A stretch of DNA of 64,000 nucleotides from Erythroxylum novogranatense (Eukaryota > Streptophyta > Magnoliopsida > Malpighiales > Erythroxylaceae), in contig CM057233.1 of NCBI GenBank assembly GCA_029891385.1, positions 13,023,460 through 13,087,459 on the forward strand. The letters run 5' to 3'. The notes beneath the pieces are model-generated. The model had not been told where the DNA came from. It was given only the letters and a program-made list of their open reading frames with translations, and made no database searches. How positions within the stretch are numbered: the stretch's first letter is position 1; each line of letters opens with the position of its first letter. A program made the position numbers and the translations under genes. This document shows, piece by piece, positions 57,311-64,000 of the stretch.

Positions 57311-58845
57311 TGATAAATGCCTAAAAACCATTTTAAAGAATTAATAATTCATTCAAAGAATACTATGTAGTGTACAATCATTCCAATAAACCATATTTAT
57401 AATCCATGTATATTGCATTTTGTTTGTTTGATTTAAGTTTTTACTTAATTTGTTCTATTATAATTTTAGTTCTTAATTGCCTTTAAGGCTCAAAAGGAGT
57501 AGAAATCAGATAGAATTGAGGAATAAGATTAGAGGGTTGATGTCCTTGAGGGACACATTTGTGTAGAGGAGCACATGACCATGTAGTTTTATGAAACCAT
57601 GTTTCCATGTGATTTTCAAAGAATCAAATTGAGATTAAGGGACATAGTCATACATACGATCATATGAGTAACTACGTCCACTCTAAAAAAACTAAATTTT
57701 AAGCCATAAAACTATAAAAACTAAGAGGAAAAGAGAGAGGCTCAAAGGAGACTTGAGGAAACATAAATTGACAACCTAGGACAATAGAAAGAATGAAGAA
57801 GAAGCAAGGAAAAACATTCGTAGTGGATTCTGCATCAATCTAAAGTAGATTTCATGAATATTAAATAGGACTTCATTATGTTTCTTTTGATTTTCTAGTT
57901 TTCCATTAGTTTTGATGTTATGTTTTCTATGATTAGGGACTAAACCTGTACCTAGATTAGATAAACCGTGGGGTAGACCTTATAGTGATTTTATTTTAAT
58001 GTAATTCATTATTTGGTTTTATTAGGATTTAGTTATATGTTCTTAATTATTCTTGAATTAATATTGAAAGCATGTTGATTTATGTATGATTTCACTCCAT
58101 CAAGATTGAAAATTCCAATGTCTGAATATTTCTAGTGTAACTAAAAGGAGTTGTATGCAAACCTAGAGATAGGTTGACATAAATCCTTTGGATTAGGACC
58201 AAAGCTAATAACAAAATTTATGAATCGATTAATGCAATTCTAGGGGTTTTAATAGAAAGAGATTTCAATTAATCACCCTAGGATTAGGTGTTAATATTTT
58301 TGATAAAGATTTTAACTTAATTAAGGAATTCCCTCCCTCCAATAAACTATAGATTAAATTGAGCAATGAAATCATGAATGCATGAGAAGTCCTAAGGTGG
58401 ATTTTAAGTCTAGGTACCATTGTCTTCTTTAATTTTTTAAAGATAAGAATTGAATAAATCAATCAAGTTGTATAACACAAAGGAGTTCACTTAATTCTTT
58501 AATAAGGGTTAACATGACCTAAATTAGGATAAAATTAAGATACAATCTAGTGAACATTAAAATAATATAAAAGCTAGTTGATTAAGAGATTACAACATAG
58601 ATTAAAGGATCATGGAAAATATTTCCCTCTAGTTTATTATTCATTCTAGTTAGTCAATTGTATTAATTTATTTTAGATTATTGTTTTAATTTTAAAATTG
58701 ATTAATTATAAGCATTATAATTTTGTTAGACTAGACAATAGAAAGATGGTAAATATTTGTAATTCCAATCTTCATTGCCCTGTACTCATTAATACTAGCT
58801 ACAACTGCACTGTTTGATTGCAGTTAAAGTTAAATCACATCAACA
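57311..58845 (+). repeat. Left LTR of the Athila-like element
   Basis: Runs from TGATAAATGCCTAAAA to CACATCAACA. It shares long stretches with 60975-61900, such as TTGAGGGACA, GAAAAGAGAGAGGC, AAGCAAGGAAA and TAGATTTCATGAA in the same order. Confidence 0.7.
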
Positions 58846-58847
58846 AG

Positions 58848-58872
58848 TTTTTAGTGTTGTTACCAAGGATTG
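58848..58872 (+). other. Degraded primer-binding site of the Athila-like element
   Basis: TTTTAGTGTTGTTACCAAGG aligns with the common Athila/Ogre sequence TTGGCGCCGTTGCCGGGG, showing G-to-A and C-to-T changes typical of methylated-DNA decay. Confidence 0.6.
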
Positions 58873-58972
58873 TAATATTAGGAAAACCTTATTTTTATTA
58901 TTCTAGTAGGTAGATTTTGTTTCTTTTAGGATCTGAATATTCATCATTATATCCACTAAACATAATGGAAGG

Positions 58973-59320
58973 ATGGAGAGGACGATATTCTCAAGGGGAA
59001 TATTGTATTTCATTGCTATGGCAACTTTAGAAGCTTGGAATGAGAGGCATGGTGAAATGTATCTCGAAGCTCAATCGATATCCATGATATGTTGTGATAC
59101 TTATAGGGTAACTACCCCAATCATGAATGTCAAGCACCAGAATATATGTGAAAGCATCCAAATTGCGTGGAGAATTGGCCTTAAAACACTCTATATAATA
59201 ATACTTATAATCCAGAGTGGAGAAATTAGTATAATTTTGCATGGAATAATTATGCTTCTTTTAGATTTCTATAATTGTAGCAATAAGAAGAGTATTAACA
59301 TATTAAAGATATCCTTTTGA
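58973..59320 (+). pseudogene. Gag fragment of the Athila-like element
   Basis: An open frame of 115 codons overlaps the Gag region. The true Gag text is in another frame at about 59190-59260, so the listed frame is not itself the ancestral protein. No protease or polymerase text follows. Confidence 0.5.
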
Positions 59321-60960
59321 AATTTATCACTTCAAATAAGGTTGCCCTCTTAAAATCAAAGAACTAGGTGTTTTATCAAGAGAATACGATAACATTATGG
59401 GATGAAGAGGAGCTAGAGCTTAAAGAAAAGAAGGAAAGTGTTCTTTAATAAAATTAGAAAGATGAGAATGAGGAAGATGAAGACGGGGATCGAAATAAGG
59501 AGGTTATTATGGAATTATTGATAGTTAGCTGAAGTATAAAGGGCTCTTACTTCCCACAAAAAAAAAAATTGTTGGAGTCAATCGAAGATCTATGGGGTTT
59601 TATTATTCCTTGTTATATTGACAGTGTATTACTATAAAGTTCATTAGTATATTTACTTGGTTTTATTACATTCATACCTTATGTCCTCATTATCTTGCAA
59701 AATATGGCTTATTTGTAGGCTAGTGAACCCTTATGTGAAAAAATTAGTGAAAGCAAGATGTTAATTATAGATCTAAGTTGAACAAGGACTTATTGAGAAG
59801 TCTAACTAAAAGACTCGTAAAGAAGTTATGGTTGGGAGGCAACCCAATAATTAGGAGTTTTTTTTTTAATCTTGATTGAGTAGTTTGTAGGATTTTTATT
59901 AGTAGTTTAGTTATTTTCGTAGTTTTATCTTAATAGTCTAAAATTTGTACTTGATATTTAGTGGAGTTCCAAAGGTTAAAAAGACAACATCACCCCTTAC
60001 ATTAGAGTATAGAAGATTTTATTAGGATTGTATAGATGATGATGACATTGGATAAGCATAGAAATCTTTTTCTATCACGGGAGTACCAGTTATCTCACCC
60101 ACTTCATTGTTTTTACATGTATTGTACATTAAGGATAATGTATAGCTTAAGTTTGCGGGAGAGACTTAGTAGTCAAGCTTGTCAATTTTGTTATAGTTAG
60201 CCTAATAATGAATAATTAGAGAATTCTCTTGAAGAAAATGTTGATCAAGATGATTCATTATAAATTTGTTTGTAATTGTGATTTGATTTATTTAAGCAAA
60301 TAATTATGAGCTTTGATGATTAAGTTGATTTCAATTTGGTTTATTAATTATAATTTCTACATATATTACAATAATATGAATTCTTTCGAGCATTTTCATT
60401 ACCCCACACATATTAAAAAAATAAGAAATAAGAAATAAAAATAGTATGTTAATAACTGAGCATAAGTAATTTCCTCCACTTTGTTTGTACCAATGTAAAG
60501 TTCAAAGTTTAATAATGGTGCTAGTAGTCATTTGAGATAGTGACCTAGCTGAGTAATTGGGAGTATTCAAGGTGCTTACTCTCGCATCAAAAGATTAGGT
60601 GACTTTTCAAACAAGCTTCTAAATACTCTTATATTGTTTAAATTTAGTGTTTTGCTTTTAATAAGGTGTATAAAATTGTTTAAAGGTTTTAGCATTTTTC
60701 TTATATATGTTCACTTTATGCATTAAGTGGAATGGTGTGAAATCAAGTTGAAATTTAAATAATTATGGAGTAAACTTGGTTGATTTATAACTTGATGCCT
60801 GTAACTAAGTGTTTGACAATTCATTGAACTTCGAAATTAGATGAATAACAGAAAAAAAAATTCTTATAGATTTCTTCAATTTGTTTAATGCTTTCTTAGA
60901 ATGGCTTCTTATTAAATTGAAAGCAGTGAAATTGATTTACCTAAGGATAAGCAAATGCTT

Positions 60961-61900
60961 AAGTGTGGAGGAGTTTATTAAATGCTTAATACTCCATATT
61001 TCTAATTCCATGTTTAGTTCATTTTGTTTGTTTATTTTAGATTTTTATTTTTATGGTACTTAATTTATTGTTATTATATTTTTAGGTCTTAATTACCTTT
61101 ATGGGTCGAAAGGAGCATAAATCAGATAAAACTGAGGCAAAAATTAAAGGATTAAAATTGTGCTTGAGGGACATGACCATGTGGAGAAGGAAATGGTTAT
61201 GTCTTAAATTGTATAGCATTTTGGAACCGTATTTTTGTGCAATTTTTGAAGTGAGATTGAGGGACACAGTCATCCACACGACTGTATGGGTGATCGTGTC
61301 CACCCTAAAAATTCTAAAATTTGACTTATAAAAGGAAAAAAGACTAAGAGAAAAGAGAGAGGCAAAAGGAAAGCTTATGGAAACAAAAACTGATGGCTTA
61401 GGATGATATAAAAAACGAAGAACAAGCAAGGAAACACAGTTGGAGTGGATTTCCATAATTTTAAAATAGATTTCATGAAGATATAAACGGTTTCATTTAT
61501 ATTTAGTTATATTCTTAATTGTTCTTGAATTAATATTGTTGGCATATTGATTCATATATGATTTTATGTCATTGAGATTGAGAAATCCAATATATAAGTT
61601 GATAAAGAATAATTGAAATGAGTTAAATACAAACCTTAAGATAGACATAAATCCTCATAATTAAGAGCAACAAACTATAGATTAAATTCAGTTGTAAAAT
61701 CACAGTTACATGCGAAGTCTTAGGGAGGATTCGAAGTCTAAGTACCATTATCTTCTTTGAATATTTCTTAGTTTAATCTTCATTCCCGCTAGTCAATTTT
61801 GTTAATTTATTTTAGTTTTAATTTTGAATTTGATTAATCATAAGCACCATAATTTATTAGACTAGATAATAAAAGTCAACAAGTATTAGTAATACTAGGG
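60961..61900 (+). repeat. Polypurine tract and right LTR (truncated) of the Athila-like element
   Basis: TAAGTGTGGAGGAG (60960-60973) is the usual Athila purine tract with one change. The LTR starts at about 60975. Compared with the left copy it lacks several hundred bases internally, and its 3' end is lost at about 61880-61900. Confidence 0.65.
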
Positions 61901-62487
61901 TCTATTTGTTTCTATTTATGTTTTTGATTTTTTGTTTTGTTTTCAAATTCATAAAATAGACTTGTTTGCTTGAGTTTTGGTTTAGAAAGTGATTTTGTTT
62001 TCATTTATGTTTTTAATAATATGATTTAGTATCAACTAAATAAATATTATTTAATTATTTAACATTAATTAGTAATAGGAATTATGAATGATTTAATTAA
62101 ATAATTTAAATTAAATTTAAAAATAAAATAAGTTTAATTTAATAATTCTTAATATAAGTAATTTAAACTTAAAAAATATTCAAAAAATATAAAGTTGCTT
62201 TAATAATTGATAATATATCAATATTAATTTATAAGTATTAAATTGTTTATTTTAATAAAATATTTCATTTTCTCATTATTTATAAATAAATAATATATAT
62301 GAGATTAAATAAATTTTATTTAATTTGTTTATTAAATAATTTATTTTCATTTTATTTAATATTAATATAATTAGCAATAAAAATATAACTAAATTTACAT
62401 TGAAAACTAAATATAATTTTGTTTTTATTTGTAAAAATAAAAAGTAAAAAGTAAAAACAAAAGCAAAAAAAAAACAAAAATAGGGCA
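61897..62487. mobile_element. Possible MITE
   Basis: The left edge GGGTCTATTTGTTTCTATTT and the reverse complement of the right edge, GCCCTATTTTTGTTTTTTTT, are similar, and the interior is very AT-rich. The termini are T-rich, so part of the match may be chance, and I find no clear target duplication. Confidence 0.3.
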
Positions 62488-64000
62488 GCCATCTATTCCT
62501 CCTGTATTTGACTAGAGCTATGCCGTGGGCTTGCACTTGAAACTATATCACACCAGGATTTACATCTTACACTTGTATGTCATTTCATTTTGTTTTTCGT
62601 TGACACTTCTGGCAGATATACAACTTGACGAATTTATAAAATGCTTGCATGTGAACTAGCCTGCCACTCAACCGTCCTTTTCGCCTATTAAAGCCAAAAC
62701 ATACTTCACCTTTCTTAATAGTTTATTAAAAAATAACTAAATAGAAAATTAGTTATTTATTGAGTCCTAGTTTTAGAGTATGTACTTGTCGAGTGATGCA
62801 AATTTGGTACCAGGTAAATTTAAATATGACCAGCCTATCATAATTGAAATCCTAATATGTACACACAAATCCAAACTGTTTGTTGTTTTGATTTGTATCA
62901 CTCAACAAATTGTGCTAAAGTCCAACAGAGATTTAATCAATAGCACCACCAAAACCACCTCGTAAGTGACGTTTAAGCATTTATTTTGTCTGATAGAAAG
63001 GAATGTACCCATGTCTAAGCTCTACTAAAGTGAATTAACCTTTCACCCGAGTTAATGAGTCACTCAAACAATATTTCGCACTTGTCTGTCACTGTCTTTG
63101 CGTTTAGACATTTCTGTGTTTCATGCTTAAAAGCACGTAACGTATAAAAAATGACGGGGGACAATGGAAGTTATATATATATATATATATATATATTCAC
63201 GTGAGTGGCCTCATCATTTAAGGCAATGGGATTTTAATTAATGAAACAAAGTTTTATTTATTCAGTTATATATACTTTGTCCTTTATTTTAAAACAGTTT
63301 CTTCAAATGTTGCTTACAATTAATTAATATACTGATGAAGCATCCACATAAAAACCGGTTGATGATAGGAAAGGAAGCACGTCATCGGGTGCAGGAGTGG
63401 TAACCCCAAAATTCAAGGATTCTAGCTAGATACGTAGGGTGAATAATTTCCAACATATACACAACTGAAGCAGTGAACGTATGACATATAACAGAGTCTA
63501 GTTAATTAGCTTAGGCAATTAGCTAGGCCGGTTAATTAATCTCATCAGATCTATTTCAAAGATCGATCGCCAGCAATCTCTGCCTCTCCCCCACCACCCT
63601 CCCCCACTTCTGAGAAAAGCTAGCAGAGAAACAAACTTGCATTATAAGCCACATAATAATGTAATTTGTCTTCTTAAACGACTACTTAATCTTTTGTATT
63701 CACCGTGTCAAGTCAACTTGTTTTGCATTGGCTAGCTGCAACGTGTATCACAACAACATTTTGACGTGTTCACTAAAACTTTGCCTTTAGCTTTTTCATC
63801 AATTTTATAATTATGATCGTCTGTACGTAGAAATCTTCACACTTGCTTTTCTAATGCTACAAATCTAGTAGGGTTCTGGATAGGATAAGATTAATATAGA
63901 GTTCAAATGCAATGCATGCCGCACTTTTAAGGGAGTCGGTGGTAGGTAACTAAAGCCGTAACATCACCAGCCATCCTGGTTAATTGGCATTTACTCATAG
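62488..64000. other. Right-edge intergenic or promoter-like DNA
   Basis: No coding frame is supported. The composition is less AT-rich than the neighbouring desert. It has a TA microsatellite (63172-63196), a CACGTG G-box at 63198-63203 and a C-rich stretch at about 63570-63610. It could be upstream sequence of a gene beyond the window. Confidence 0.4.
63172..63196. repeat. (TA)n microsatellite
   Basis: Uninterrupted TA run of about 25 bases, followed at once by TCACGTGAG. Confidence 0.9.

Larger units (their letters stand above)
57311..61900 (+). mobile_element. Athila-like LTR retrotransposon, internally deleted
   Basis: Two related copies of an LTR (57311-58845 and about 60975-61900) flank a 2.1-kb internal region. 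Just inside the left LTR is a decayed TGGCGCCGTTGCCGGGGA-type primer site. Near 59190-59260 the text NTYNPEWRN...YNFAWN is the Gag hallmark of Athila/Ogre-type elements. TTGGGAGGCAACCCAATAAT (59831) and AAGTTTGCGGGAGAG (60150) are typical of the 3' internal part. No protease, RT or integrase remains, so it is a non-autonomous or deleted copy. Confidence 0.72.

Noticed and set aside
58265..62965. Small frames at 58265-58462, 59027-59242, 60881-61063, 61082-61456, 62276-62536 and 62780-62965
   Set aside because: They are short, AT-driven and mostly within LTR copies or the MITE candidate; none has a recognised domain.

Overview
This window is nuclear DNA of a seed plant, most likely a eudicot. 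Only one host gene is clear: a three-exon bHLH transcription factor of the bHLH94/96 type at 36072-37383 on the minus strand. It has plant-style introns and a conserved C-terminal ACT-like region. Everything else that codes, or once coded, is transposon. Most of the remainder is AT-rich intergenic DNA.

Region 1 (1-31651) is a nest of LTR retrotransposons, all with gag-pol on the minus strand. The outermost host, called D here, is a Ty1/copia element of SIRE/Maximus type. Its 5' LTR is 30536-31651 and its gag starts at 30478. Its pol ends near 755, an env-like ORF follows at 36-494, and its 3' LTR lies off the left edge. D is split twice. Insertion A (3063 to about 7558) cuts its integrase and looks like an LTR-only remnant. 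Insertion B (9085-29624) cuts its gag at a duplicated ACTTC. B is a Ty3/gypsy element of the Tat lineage, with 419-bp LTRs and a second (archaeal-type) RNase H. B also has a hairpin minisatellite and a spliced gene on the opposite strand. B is itself split by C (10100-20190), a Tekay/Del-type chromovirus with 2.7-kb LTRs and a chromodomain remnant. The order of events is therefore D first, then A and B, then C into B.

Region 2 (31652-37700) holds anonymous sequence next to the nest, a CATA microsatellite and the bHLH gene.

Region 3 (37700-64000) is AT-rich and contains decayed transposons: copia LTR relics near 39600-40530 and 42540, a minus-strand L1 LINE (44960-46600), a minus-strand RTE LINE (49110-51450), a plus-strand L1 LINE (53890-56560) and an Athila-like deletion derivative (57311-61900). 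A possible MITE and a promoter-like edge with a TA repeat and a G-box follow.

No bacterial-type system, CRISPR array, RNA gene or defence locus is visible. The most unusual content is the antisense gene of element B, where removing a 40-nt GT-AG intron restores the reading frame, and the hairpin minisatellite beside it. Coordinates of decayed elements are approximate. Family names rest on motifs read by eye.
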